Source: Mactromeris polynyma | Lineage: Eukaryota; Mollusca; Bivalvia; Venerida; Mactridae | Direction: 5' to 3' | Length of the DNA: 64,000 nt | NCBI GenBank assembly: GCA_032209605.1 | Contig: JASFXZ010000008.1 | Location: forward strand, 1,860,001 to 1,924,000 | Shown: positions 23,858 through 36,047 of the stretch, piece after piece | Layout: every line of letters starts with the position of its first letter | Numbering within the stretch: the first letter of the stretch is position 1 | Position numbers and translations under genes: made by a program | The notes under the pieces: model-generated | Database searches by the model: none | Seen by the model: the letters and a program-made list of their open reading frames with translations, nothing else | What the model was told of the DNA's origin: nothing

Positions 23858-24084
23858 ACTGGTCAAAAGAGCCAACATGCCGTTTGGAAGTGAATCATCC
23901 ATAAATTATGACAAAGTGATTTGAAACGTTGAACGTATTTTTTACAGATTTTCATCGACTTGTTTCGATATATATGTGAATAATATTGCTTGCTGCGTTC
24001 AAAATTAACTGAAGATCGATAAGCAGAAGATTTTAGAAACTATACTTATGGAATAGTAGCGGTGTTATAGCTCTTTTGACCAGT
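23858..24084. mobile_element. Small inverted-repeat element (Tc1/mariner-like ends)
   Basis: ACTGGTCAAAAGAGC (23858-23872) is the exact reverse complement of GCTCTTTTGACCAGT (24070-24084). TA-rich flanks and the 'GGTCAAAAG' word recall Tc1-type termini. No transposase frame is present. Confidence 0.55.
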
Positions 24085-24295
24085 TTGTATTGTTATAAAC
24101 GTATTATCCGGTAAACTCTCATAATTGACTGATATGTACCCTAATTCGATATGTCCCCTTGTTAGCATTTGCAATTAATCACAAGTCTTAATATTTTATC
24201 TTACGAACGCGATTTAAACTCAACTATTCAACATAGCCATCCAAGGTTTGGAATAAAATGTTTGTCTATATAATAAACCTGGTTTCCTAGTCATT

Positions 24296-24545
24296 GCCCG
24301 CGAGGTTGGCTCAGTATGTAGAGCATTCTAATACCAAACTTGGGGTCGTGGGTTCGAATCCCTTGCGAGGCTTATTTTCTCCGAGGCAGTTTGGCTAAAT
24401 ATATCAAATCCAAAGCCAATTGCCCACCACCTCTCATTCCTGGAGAGATGTTGCCAGTTGCTGGCGGAAGAACAGATCAGGGGCAATATTACAGAATCGT
24501 CTTAAGTAAAATATTATCCTTATCCTTAATATTACGTTTTCCTTA
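24296..24545 (+). mobile_element. tRNA-derived SINE, family C, with recognisable A and B boxes
   Basis: The head holds TTGGCTCAGTATGTAGAGC (A box-like), then GGGTTCGAATCCC (B box). After it come CCTCTCATTCCTGGAGAGAT and GTTGCCAGTTGCTGGCGGAA, the family C body. The acceptor stem does not pair well, so it is not a tRNA gene. The insertion lies between the two 3' blocks of the receptor. Confidence 0.8.
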
Positions 24546-25668
24546 ACTGGTTTATTTAACATGCAGACTATATAATTATGCTCAAATCAAGAGTGATAAA
24601 TGAATAGTATTAATATGTGTTGTCATAACCATTAAAAAGCCTAACAGTTTCAATGTGGTTTTGGAATTACATTCATTTGAATATTTTGAACTTAATTGAA
24701 AATATTTAAGATTCACTGTAATGTACTGTAATACGGGCGCAGTACTGGTTAATTACCCAGGATAACTAGTAAGGTAGACTAAATCCGTTTTCACAATTTA
24801 CCAGATATTCATTGCAACATTTACGTATTGTATTCCCCAAAAATAATGTATAGCGTTTTCATGTAAAGTACACTCACACTAATTCCAACATCTAATCACA
24901 CAGATCTTAATTACTTACGAAAAACTCGTCCACTTATAAACAGTTTCTAACGTAGTTACTAGATTGCCTTGTCGCATCTCTATGTTCGTGTCTCATTCAC
25001 TCGCTAATAATGTATTTATTGTAACAAACATTTTGATATCGTGACAAGGATTTGCTTTAATGCAATGTCTGACGTGCATCACAATGAGTATTACTGAGCG
25101 ACAAATGCAATTACGGCTTGCTATTTGTTCCACATCGACTTGCTCAGATAATATCATGGCGATCTATTTGATGGCTTGACAATATTCCGCTATGTACTTA
25201 TACTTCTACTGTAGTATTTATTTTCTGTTGTCCGGTCAGGCAATTGTTACATTCTCTTAAGTCTGGGTAAAAAACATGAATAATCTGTCAACTCAATGTT
25301 TGATTTGCGTAACAAAGTATTCCGCTTTGTGTATTTTCCTTCACCAAATTTGTCAACAAGTCAACAATACACAATGGCTCTTGTTTTTCCAGTTCCAATT
25401 CGTGAAGTTAACTTCATGAAATTTATTCTTAAACATTATAATTGACTTATAAAACAATTTAGAACAAATAAATATAAGTAATTTAAATAATAAAAAATGT
25501 AGTAATTATCATTATTAAAATTATTGATAGGATATGTATTGATTAAAATTAACATTTTATAACTTATTTTAACATGATGGTCATAAGCTTATGAAGTGTA
25601 GTTCAAGAGCATGGGATCATCATCTTTGTACTACTAGGCTTTGAATTTTAATATTGCTTCTATTCCAG

Positions 25669-26650
25669 TGCTGATGGACATTTTGAAGTGCAACTTTTTA
25701 CCAAGGCCACTCTATTACATAATGGTTTTATAATATGGGAACCACCGGCTGTATATAAAAGCGCTTGTATCATGGATGTAGAGTTTTTTCCATTTGACGT
25801 TCAAAAATGTGCTTTAAAATTTGGTTCATGGACGTATGATGGTTTTGAACTAGATTTAGTACACGTATGCGCAACTGATAAAGACTCAACTGAGGTGATA
25901 CACAACGGTATGGACCTGAGTGAATTCTATCAAAATGTTGAGTGGGACATTATTGCAGTAACCGCTCAAAAAAATATAAAAATCTACATATGCTGTATCG
26001 AGCCTTATCCAGATGTTACATTCAATATAACAATGAGAAGAAAGACTTTATTTCATACAGTAAATCTTATTTTACCTTGTGCTGTTATTTCCTTCCTTAC
26101 AGTGCTTGTATTTTACTTGCCGTCTGACAGCGAAGAAAAAATAACTTTGTGCATTTCAGTACTTTTGTCGTTGACTGTGTTCTTTTTATTACTTACTGAA
26201 ATAATTCCCCCGACGTCTATAGTTATACCATTAATTGGTAAATATTTATTGTTTACTATGATATTAGTGACATGTTCAATCATAGTGACGGTGTTTATTC
26301 TCACTGTACACTTCCGGTCTCCTACAACTCACGTGATGTCATCATGGACACGCACTGCTCTGTTGAATGTGCTTCCGAAAATGCTCCTAATGCGACGACC
26401 GCTTATAAAAACACATCACAAACTGAACTGCAATGGAATTCGAAAGCGTGACAGCACGGAAAGCAGCATTCTTCGATATGAAACGAACCATATTGACGTA
26501 ACAGCACCAGAGAGACAAGCGTTCCTGGAGCCTGATGAGGACCGGGCTAACTGCCGTCGTGGTTCCGTAGTTTCATGTTCTGTCGAAAGTGCGTTAGAAG
26601 ACGTTAAGTTCATCGCAGAGCACATGTATGAAGACGATGATTACACTTCG
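25669..26650 (+). CDS. nAChR 3' block 2, large exon: ligand-binding domain end, M1-M3, cytoplasmic loop (alpha type)
   Basis: The 982-nt exon has an acceptor ending TTCCAG at 25668 and a donor GTAAAT at 26651. It completes the exon 4 Asn codon and encodes 327 residues from ADGHFEV. The Cys-loop is C33-C47 and loop B is SWTYDG (54-59). Loop C is complete: Y106, vicinal C108-C109, Y113 in [11 protein letters not shown], the defining alpha-subunit signature. M1 is about 127-150, M2 157-177 with Glu at -1' (E156) and Leu at 9', M3 about 186-212. Position -2' is Glu instead of the usual Gly, giving an EEK motif. The M3-M4 loop starts with [10 protein letters not shown]. The start is fixed by the splice site, not by a Met. 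It joins in phase 0 to 27937. It can be preceded by exon 4a or 4b only if block 1 is skipped. Confidence 0.95.
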
Positions 26651-26689
26651 GTAAATTTACATTAATATATAGAGTATTATATTATACCC

Positions 26690-27070
26690 TACCCAAATAA
26701 GTGAGCAAAACCCGGTTTTAAACTGAGTTTAAACCGAGTTAAACACGGTGGTAATGGCACCGGGTTAAAAGTGGGTCTTCTAGCTTACCGAGCAGGTTTT
26801 TTCTATGCAAAATATGGGTTTTCCAGAGAAAAGAAAATCTACAAAAACACAGTTTTAACCAGCTTAGTGGTTTTCTTCTGAGTCTATGTGGGTCTTTTAA
26901 ATCACTTCTCCAGAAGTTTTTTTTTTATTGGCTTAAAGTGAGCAAAAGCGAGTTTTTAGGCATAAAAATCCCACATTGTTGTCCAAAAACCCAGAAAAAA
27001 CTCACATTTTAGTAAAAAACAAGAAAAAAACTCCTTTTAAGCGAGTTTTGGTAAAAAAAAAACTTTTCAT
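26690..27070. repeat. Low-complexity AAAAC/GTTTT-rich region in the block 2 intron
   Basis: GTGAGCAAAACCCGG and GTGAGCAAAAGCGAG recur about 240 bp apart among runs of AAAACTC, GGGTTTT and GAGTTTT. The boundaries ACCCAAATAAGTGAGC and CTTTTAAGCGAGTTTTGG hint at a diverged inverted-repeat element, but pairing is poor. Confidence 0.35.
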
Positions 27071-27681
27071 TTGGCTACACTTATATTTATTTATTTGGTT
27101 TCAACTTATTTATTTATCAAGATATGTATTCAAGTGAAATTTATAATTATCTCCACAAATTTTTTAAATTATATTATAAAATTGCCTTGTAATAATGTGA
27201 TGGACACACGTGTGACTATTTCACTATGACTGCAATGCTGGTAAATGAACTACGCGATTACTTTGACATTATTTACATAAACTTTCTACCTATTTAAACG
27301 GTGAAACACATTATTTTACATATTGGCCTGAGGTTGTTTTAAATTGTTTAGATATTAGCAACAACCTGTCTGTACCGTCGACAAATTATTGAAACAGTCC
27401 TTTTCTTAAAATATTTATTGAAATGAGAGGCAAACTGATTGACTGACATACGATTCGTATTAAATTCTATTTCGTAAAATAATGTTATTGATTGTTTATT
27501 CTTTATTACAAACAAGAAATATCTTTTAAAAAAAGATAAACGGCGTAGGTAGGCTGGTGTCGTCAGGTATGTTAAATGAAATAATGTTTTTTGCATGTTG
27601 AAAATTAATCCTTACAAAACATTTACTCGGATCTGCAACTACTTCCGGCAAAATTAGAACTGCTAAGGAAAGCACATCTTA

Positions 27682-27743
27682 CGAAAACCCCGTTTGGTGC
27701 CTCTTGGGTGAACGAAAACCCCGTTTGATGCCTCTTGGTTGAA
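27682..27743. repeat. Two-copy 31-bp direct repeat
   Basis: CGAAAACCCCGTTTGGTGCC followed by TCTTGGGTGAA is repeated with two or three changes directly after itself. It lies in the intron before the M4 exon of block 2. Confidence 0.75.
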
Positions 27744-27936
27744 TTACGATTGGTCAGATTTTAAAAATCCCGCTTCGAGAACAACATTTGGTCGGTAAAA
27801 AATGTAGGTCAAAATCAATGTTATACAGCTACGCCGAAAAACCATTGAGTGTGTCTCACAAGTATTTGCGACAAAAGTTCTATTACTTAATGTATTTGTT
27901 TATGCGTGATATTATATTTTTATTTTCAACTTTCAG

Positions 27937-28104
27937 GTTGTAGAAGACTGGAAGTTCGCAGCAATGGTTTTAGATCGAATGTTTTTCTTTGTGTTTACAC
28001 TGGCTTCATTAATTGGAACATTCGGTATACTCCTCCAAGCCCCAACAATATATGATGACACTTCTCCCCTCACCTCGGATTCAGCCATACATGGTCTCTG
28101 TTGA
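27937..28104 (+). CDS. nAChR 3' block 2, last exon: M4 and C-terminus
   Basis: The acceptor CTTTCAG ends at 27936. The 168-nt exon reads [20 protein letters not shown], the rest of M4 through [15 protein letters not shown], a short tail ending IHGLC, and a TGA stop at 28102-28104. It is typical in length for the family. An AATAAA lies 44 nt after the stop, so block 2 looks like an intact, polyadenylated 3' end and not a decayed copy. Confidence 0.93.
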   Translation, partial: VVEDWKFAAMVLDRMFFFVFTLASLIGTFGILLQAPTIYDDTSPLTSDSAIHGLC

Positions 28105-28147
28105 AACATGTCTATTTTATAAACGGGTTTTGTAATTATTCATCATC

Positions 28148-28153
28148 AATAAA
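28148..28153 (+). terminator. Poly(A) signal AATAAA of block 2
   Basis: The canonical AATAAA is 44 nt after the block 2 stop. It suits the end of the locus 1 transcription unit. Motif evidence only. Confidence 0.6.
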
Positions 28154-31114
28154 ATTGACCATCATTTAAGCTATTTATTACAAGTAAACTACAGAGTTGG
28201 TTGTTTGTTTTCAGGCGAGGATGTAACCAGATATAGGTTCATTATAAATTCTGTACTTATTTTTAATTTATAATGATATTAATAATTTAGGACATTTTTT
28301 TCTCTTCTCTGATGCTTTTTTGTAGTTTTAAATTATCCGAATTGCATTTCATTTCACAAAAATATTTTTGTTAGTTTGATATTGCTGTGTTTCTGAGCCG
28401 ATCGTAGCCGAGTTGTGACGTCAAAGCGAAAGTAGGGGTTTTCTTTTACCTTAATTAGAACATTTTAAATTAGAACAATCTGAAATGATATCTTACTATA
28501 CCGTTTTGATTACGGCTTTGGACGTTTTTAATGTGTCAATTTAAGCATAATTATATTTTGCATGCGTGTTTCGTGTAAAAAGCTTTGAACACTTTCAATA
28601 GCTTTTGCCCAGAGCTATGTGTCTTCGCAGATCATTACGAGTTAAATGTCTTATTTCAATACAGCCAACTTTTCGGCAAGATGTCATTCATTATTAAATA
28701 TGACCAAACGTTGTTTTTTTACATACATAAGTTACATAAAAATGTAATATTGCTTTATAGAATATGTCGCATTTTGAAATATACCAAAAACAACAACAAT
28801 ACGCATCTTGAATAAAAGATATTTCGGAGATTTATGTTTCCGACAGAATTTTGTTTTACTTTCAGTATACATTGACCAATAAAAGTCAAAGACTTTTCGT
28901 CGCATTACTTCCAGAGCCTCATAACTTGATTATCGTCTTGTGGAGAAAAACAATTTTAAAGTTTTACCAGCTTGCGATAATTGTTACATTCGGCGTTATG
29001 GAATTGTAGTTTATTCAAGTTATGTGCATTCCAGAACGATATAGGTAGTACAGATAGAAAGAGCTTGGAAAGACAGTTTCAACGGTACTCAATACCCATA
29101 ACCGCCAAAAATTGAGAAATGATGTTCTGGAAATAAGGCGACGTTTTGTCTCTGATTTTCGAGGAAGTGTGTTAAGCACTATTGTTTATTATGTTTATTC
29201 CATGTAAATATTTCGTTTATTCAAAACAATTGTAAAAATACTTTATTTATATTGTGTAAATATTCATTCAATTGTTTAAATTATTATTATCAGCCATTTG
29301 GCTTGTATAAAATGTCATCAACTTCGTGATAGAATGTCTTGTTGGATTGCACTCTGATCTGTTCCGACATGTTTTAATATTTCTTTTTTTTTAATGTTTG
29401 GTGTTCTGTTCTTATATAGCTCTTTGTGTTTATGTGTTAGAAAGGGCGTTGAATAAGATATGTGAAAATTATTCTGGATATGTATATAAAATGCGATTGT
29501 ACTTCGACTGTGTATCTATTTGCTTTTGTTATGATTGTACTCTGCCATAACCTGTCTTACTTCCCGGAGTCTTCACAACAGCGGAGGTGACAACCAAACT
29601 AACACAATAGTGGATTACCTTACATAACAAGATAGGAATGGAATATATAACACGCATACACGACAATGGCGTGGAGTCCAGACTGTAAGAACCGCAACAA
29701 AATGAAATGAAAACGTAAAATTAACAGCGTCCACGGAACAAGAACCATAACTATATTAATATCAAACTCACTGAATTATCTCCCTTATTTATTTCTCTGA
29801 AATGCACATTTTTCTTGGGAATGGAATTTTCTGAAAGGATAGCGAGCACTTTTCGGGTAACTTCTGCTTGTTGTCAGCTGGTATAAAATTAAGGTTGTAG
29901 CCGTGACAGCAGCTCTCGAGGACTAATGTTACTTGTTAAAGCTTTTACCTTAACATTAACTTTCGACACAACTAAGAAAAGGCATTTTAACGTTCTGAAT
30001 GCGCAGTGAACAATTTCAAACAATATACATTTTTCACATTTAGGGGGTCGTTCATACATTTTACACGAGCGAACCCTTAACTGTATCAGCTGAAAGCTCG
30101 GAACGCTATCAAAACGCTCGTGATATTATTTACAAATAAAAATAAAGCAAACTTGCTGGATTAGGAAGTAAAGTGAATTGATCATAAAAACAAAATGCAC
30201 TGATAAAATGGACATGATGATTTAAAGATAGAATCACTGGTATAGCAATCAAACACATCATGAAACAATCAACATAAATAATGAAATCCTATGGTAACAT
30301 CCCAGTAAGTGATAGTGTCTATTACACCGTCCCGACAGTAAACACAAACAGTATAAACTATCTTACTGAAGCACGAAATACGCGAGTTTTAATGATAGGT
30401 ATACCATTTGTAGATGGGCGAAATTTACCTTTTAATTACGATAAGGGTCAGAATTAGTAACATTGGCCCATTTCCTATACTTTTCACAAATATTGAGTTC
30501 GCAAACAACACCTACTCGTGAACTCCTGAAATTATTTATTAAGGTCAATGAACTATAGTAACAAATTATGGTATACACTTAATGTCTATGAACATTACTT
30601 TATTACATCTGACGAATCGCTTAAAAGCCTACACACATTAAGATATGTAAACAGTTTCATTACATTATACAGTAATACACTTGGCTGTCGAGTAATGTAT
30701 TTCAAAATACAATGTATTATAGAAATATTTATGTGCGTTAAAACATAATAATAGGATACTGTTTAGATTTAACCGAATAATGGATGACGCTTTGAGGACA
30801 AACATACATATATCACTAATTTGCGAAGTTTTTGAGCCAAGCTACGCAGAATTAAGTTTTTAAAAATATATAATTTATATTATATACAAGATAACAAACC
30901 ATTACCAACGCTTATGTGATGTATTGTTTCTTTCACGCATAAGCATGTTTTTGTTCCAATACATTTTATTTTTATAATGTATGATGTACATTAGCCCCGC
31001 ATACCGTGTCTCTGTACTCCGATTTTTACACGTGTCTTCGTAATAGTACAGCGAAAGGATAGAGATGTGACGTCCGTGTGTACTAGATGTAGGCATACAG
31101 TGTAAATGTAGGCT

Positions 31115-31350
31115 CTATACATCGAGCCCCCGTGCTTAGCAGTGCTTAACCAAGTTAGGGGATTATATCAATCGACTGCCTATACAGGTTAAAACCCGGC
31201 TGCGTGTTCTGTTGCCCGTGAAATTACGGCTCAAGATAATTAACCCATATTTCATTCACCTCCGATTCATGCGAGGCTTTGCCAGTTGCTCGCGGAGGAA
31301 ACAATTAGATGGGTCAACTGACTACAATACATTAATTGAAATACTGTTGA
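31115..31350 (+). mobile_element. SINE family C copy
   Basis: B box-like AGGTTAAAACCCGG, then TTCATTCACCTCCGATTCAT, TGCCAGTTGCTCGCGGAGGA, GGTCAACTGACTAC and TTGAAATACTGTTGAAAAAA. It is collinear with 24296-24545 and 34935-35200. Confidence 0.7.
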
Positions 31351-31916
31351 AAAAAGGAGTAAAACTCAAACATAACAACATAAATTTATACACTGATCAA
31401 AAGAAAAAATAAGTCAATTAATTACATATTTTAAGATATCTATGGAAACGTCTTAAATGAACATTGTTTTCGGAAGAGTTCTTATACTTTGATAATCATG
31501 GATTAAAGTGTCGGTACAGATGGATACAAGCTAACCAAACGTAATGTCAAAGTTTCAGAATTTTATGTCAAAATATGTTGTTGAAGACTTTTTTACAAAA
31601 TGAAGGACTCACTCTGTATTTTCCTAAAATCTGATCACATAACATATAACTACTTGAACATTGCATTCATACAAGCATAGATGGACATTAATTTATTTCA
31701 TTATAAAAAGTTCAGTGGCTGCCTAATATCTACACAGTAATTATCTGTGAGAATGTATGAGGATCTCAGCTGGACATCAGATCAAAATCTCATCCAGTAT
31801 AGATCGATATGAACCAGGCGCACAGTTAATGTTCGATAACTCCAGTTTTCGTGATAAACATAAGATATATTTATCGTATAGTACTCACTTAAACTCATAA
31901 TATACTGTATGTAATC

Positions 31917-32076
31917 TACAGCAAAACCCCCACTTATAGAACCACCTGGGAATTAAGACCACCTCATTAATAAGGCCGTACATTGAGCGACCAGTGTTTT
32001 AGTGATAACCAAACCAGCCCACAAATAAGACATTCTTCAGATGTAGTGGCGGTCGCATTATAGAAGTTTTACTGTA
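31917..32076. mobile_element. Pogo-like MITE copy (diverged)
   Basis: The left end TACAGCAAAACCCCCACTTA and right end GCATTATAGAAGTTTTACTG form the family's terminal inverted repeats. It ends in TACTGTACAG, where the next copy begins at 32075, so the two elements abut or overlap at a TA. Confidence 0.75.
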
Positions 32077-32257
32077 CAGTAAAACCTCACTTAAAGACCA
32101 CCTCAATAATAAGACCACATCGAAATTAAGAACACAATTTGTCAAGTCCACTTGCACTGTTTTGCTCTTTATTCAACCACAATATTAGGACCACCTCAAT
32201 AATAAGACCAGTTTTCAAGGGTCCCAAGGGTGGTCTGGTTATCGAGGTTTTACTGTA
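32075..32257. mobile_element. Pogo-like MITE, near-consensus copy
   Basis: The left end TACAGTAAAACCTCACTTAA and right end TATCGAGGTTTTACTGTA are inverted repeats flanked by TA. Internal words AAGACCACCTCAATAATAAG and CAGTTTTCAAGGGTCCCAAG are shared with the other copies. The length is 183 bp. The CAGTAAAACC terminus and TA target site fit pogo/Tigger-type elements. No transposase is present, so the copy is non-autonomous. Confidence 0.85.
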
Positions 32258-33223
32258 TTTAGTAGAACAGTCTACACGCACATCCTTCTGATCCTCGTAT
32301 GTTACGGATAATATGAAGATAATTCGTTCATGTTCTTTGATTTGTTTATGCGCACTTACAGTGAAATGCCAGTTACAATATCAACAATATTAGCAATTAT
32401 TCTATACAGAAGTAAACTAAACATTGGCCAAATACAAGATTTATCTTAAATGCATTCAATCAAAACATATGAAATATTCTACCATTCTATGAACTTTCCG
32501 TAACATTACAAGTCCATGATACTAAAGTCCACAAGAATCTGCTATTAGAGAGGCGACATACAAACTTCTAAGGTCGTAATGTTGCATCAAATATTAACAA
32601 TCAAAATTTTCTCAAAATGAAAAGTCTGTGGTTAATTGTTGTTTTTAATTACCGCATATTTCTTTAATCCGTATTGATCGATTATCCGACGCGCTCGATG
32701 GAAATGTACAGAAATTATGACGACATGAAACTGAGTTTAATAATTATTACGACTCAAAACTAAATACATCGTCATTTGGTCTCTCTTGAGCAATGAGTAA
32801 ACCATTAAATATCTGCTACCACGCTGGGTCGGATGAAAGAGTCCATACTTTTCATACAACCACATAATTATCTCCAGAACAAATCGCTTTCACTCGTAAA
32901 TTGTATGGGCTATTCGTGCAACAATTATTTGATAGAGATTGAGGCATAAACACGGTTTATATTTTGAATACTGTATTATAATTAGAATATTTAATGCATC
33001 GGACATTCGAGCTGGCTACAGTAATACCCTTATGTATCTGATACATGGTCCCGTTTCTTGTTTTTTATCAGGTTTACATTATTTCAGTTGTACATGGCGG
33101 TTGGCTGAGCTAACTATTTGTCCTGGAATTAATTATCAATCAGTTATAACTTATCCTCCGCAAGCAGCAAAAAACTGCTCCAGAGGTGAAGGTCAAATGA
33201 GCGCTGCTATGGAAATTGCAACC

Positions 33224-33442
33224 TCTTCTGTAAGTGACGTCATTTTAAGAAAACGCAACATGTGATGTCACTATTTGCAAGCAGGAAACAACATTTACTC
33301 CTTATGGTCACTTCGTTTTTATATTGCCATATGGGGCAAATATTGCGTACTGTCAGTAAATGGCGATGTCACATGTGATGTTTTCTGGAAATGTCGTCTC
33401 TTAAAGAAGAGGTTGGAAATCGTACAGTGGCGCTCAAATGAT
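33224..33442. repeat. Dispersed repeat family D, copy 1
   Basis: It starts TTCTGTAAGTGACGTCATTT and includes AGCAGGAAACAACATTTACT, CATATGGGGCAAATATTGCG and TTGGAAATCGTACAG. It matches 46183-46396 over about 215 bp in the same orientation. Short open frames here arise from the repeat. The class is unknown. Confidence 0.75.
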
Positions 33443-34934
33443 CTTAGCCGAATGTCAAGAGAGGATATGACCTTCATCACCCTTGCATCGAACCCAGACC
33501 TCCAGGCTGACAGTTCGTCCGCTTGTAAAGAACTATCATGTGCGATGACCCCGACTTTTTAACTTCTATACTCAGTTCATGTACTTTCTTGGGGGCAATA
33601 ATTAATTCGGGACCAGGTTTTAAAAGAATAATATAATTTCAACAATTATGATTATCATAAATCCATTTCACATGTACACTGCTTGTAAATTTTCAGTGTC
33701 GACCTTGATCAAAACTTTTCCATTTGATAACATATCGTGAAATACGTCCACAACATTAACCAGAAAGGAAAATAACTGTTAAATCAGTCAACTTTAATCA
33801 GGCATTTCATGAAAGAAATCTTTTTTATTGAATAATATTAATCGATTTTTACATACAAGTCATAACGACTTTTAAGTTTGATGGGAGAAATATACCTAAT
33901 ATTATTCGGAATTATAGTCAACCCAAGGAGACAACGATATAAAAATATTAAATAAGAGTTATTGCTACTAATAATGTTTCTCTTTTTATAATAAAGGTTC
34001 TCAGATCTGAACCTACTGTCGGAATTAATTTGTCGAATTAAACAACTGGTATATGACATTATAATTTATAACACAATTTAATAAGCACTTTGGATACACA
34101 TGTTTAAGTAAATTTTCTACAAAATTTCGGTGAAATTTCCAGTGAACTGATTACCATGACAATAAAATATTAAAGTCGTCCTAGGTCCTTTGTATTCAAT
34201 TTTAGAATAAAAGCAAAAGATAGTATGGAATTAATATGTAGAGCATAAGTGTTAAAATGAAGAAATAATTTTACTGTCTAACAAAGTTCAACACAAATGA
34301 AGGCATTAAACTTGGCGCAGTCATCGCGGTACCAGGACCAATAAAAATCCAGTTCAGGAGGTCATAAGTTCGATTTCAAGCTTCAGACACATCTTTCTTA
34401 GATAACAGTACTGTTTCCAGAGGACACTTCCCTAGAGAAGATCAGAATTGCACCGCCATATAATTAACATTTAAATTTCGACAGAACGATTAGCCATCAC
34501 GCATGAAGAACGGAAGATGTAAAATTGTAGGACAAGTTTCACGAGAAGGACTCCATGCTATGCAATATAATGCCTTTCTATATGAATATGAGTCATAAGC
34601 AATCATGTTATTCAGATTGTATATACGCACCATACCGTCATGTATTCATTATATAAGAAGCGCATTTATATTCAAATCAATATAATAAGCATGATACAAG
34701 TATACAAGCTGTCGCTGTATAGCTGTGGTTCACTGTAATCGATCATGATCAAAGACGCACAATAAGTTAACCTAAATATTTATAATTTTATTCTTCGTCA
34801 TTTTTCAAAATTTGCATACCAAACAAACTCTGAAGACTTTGATCTTTTTGTACGTGAAAGTCGACTTGTAGAATCTTGGTTCGTGGAAAAATTATTAAGT
34901 TTGATCTCTGTACTCAAAATGTCTTGTTGTCAAC

Positions 34935-35200
34935 ACCTGACATATGTCTTATAGCGCGTACTCGCCTGCTATTTAGGGGATTGTATGTTCGAAACCCGGA
35001 TGAGGTGTAAGTTTCGGCAACAATACGACTAAAGATATAACGTTCACTCCTTTGTCCCCCATGTCTGAATAAATAAAGGAAGTTGTCAGTTGCTTGCAGA
35101 ACTTCAGGTAAGTAATGTTTGGTAACCCAGGAACAATCAATAAGTCCACGGTCTGCCGTTCATAACTAAAGTACTATTGAACACAACATGTAAAGATAAT
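34935..35200 (+). mobile_element. SINE family C copy
   Basis: B box-like TATGTTCGAAACCCGG is followed by TTGTCCCCCATGTCTGAATA, AGTTGTCAGTTGCTTGCAGA, GTTTGGTAACCCAGGAAC and CATAACTAAAGTACTATTGA. The order is collinear with the other family C copies. Confidence 0.7.
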
Positions 35201-36047
35201 TTGCGCCATATGTTGCCAGCTATCATAGTTTCGAAAATTAGATCTCTATCTATTGACTTACGATTAAAGATATGAAAGTTAAACATTTTTACAATGAGGA
35301 CACTCTGCTTGTTGACAATCTAGATCTCCCTGATTTCATCAAAGTTCAAATAAAGGTCCACATTCTTTGCCAGGAATTGCGACCTGTTGCCTCGGGACGT
35401 GTGTCAATATCATATTCTGTGTGTGTGGGTTATCACACAAATTATGTTATTGCCATAATTATTATAATAACTACGGTAATTAAATCTAAAAGCTGTTATT
35501 AAAGCAATTAAATGAATTCGACATTATATGTATTGATCTCCCGTATTAAAACTTTGTTTCATAGACAAACAATATAATATAATGAAGGCTTTGGTAACAT
35601 TTAATTGAGCATGGTTCTGTATTGAACGGTTTACATATAAGACTATTGAATACTTCAAGTTCATACTATAACGCAGTGTTAATATTTAATATACAACACG
35701 CTTTATCCACATCAAGTACTTTTTAACAGAAGCATTAAAATGATTATGTACTAGACCGTGATTAATGCAACTACTACATTTCATTCAGTAAAGCTTTAGA
35801 ATACAGTCTACCATTCCTTGGTCGTACTTTATGAAGGCGTGTATTTCGAAGTAAAACATACAGAGCTTGCATATTCCGAAGTATCAAATTCCCAAGTTCA
35901 ACATTGTATTGCCGTCTCTTTAAAATTGAATTAAACAGACAATCTAGGCACACATAAGATACTGGTAAGTACATTGTGCTGACTTACATAATATAAAATT
36001 ATACTTGTACCGTTAGATGTGAATCTTCAAAGTTGAACCTATAAAGT

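Larger units (their letters stand above)
23180..25668 (+). other. Spacer between 3' block 1 and 3' block 2
   Basis: No exon 1-4 homologue (no NVW exon, no YGG...WLPDI exon) was seen here, so block 2 has no private upstream exons. The spacer holds a small inverted-repeat element (23858-24084), a SINE with a tRNA-like head (24296-24545) and AT-rich sequence. Confidence 0.65.
5347..28104 (+). other. nAChR locus 1 (5'-incomplete) with duplicated exon 4 and two alternative 3' blocks
   Basis: Seen: exon 3 (5347-5391), exon 4a (19675-19784), exon 4b (20505-20614), block 1 (21783-22734 and 22949-23179) and block 2 (25669-26650 and 27937-28104), all on the + strand with AG acceptors and GT donors. 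Known: this exon order and the 45-nt and 110-nt exon sizes are classic for nicotinic receptor subunits. Inferred: including both exon 4 copies would shift the frame (220 nt), and block 1 ends in a stop, so exon 4 copies and blocks must be used alternatively. Four in-frame mRNAs are possible. Exons 1 and 2 were not found and are probably upstream of the window. The alternative is that block 2 is a gene remnant that lost its 5' exons. The receptor would be a plasma-membrane acetylcholine-gated cation channel subunit. Confidence 0.8.

Noticed and set aside
24298..24372. Possible tRNA gene with A and B boxes
   Set aside because: The acceptor stem does not pair, and the sequence continues into the SINE family C body shared by other copies.
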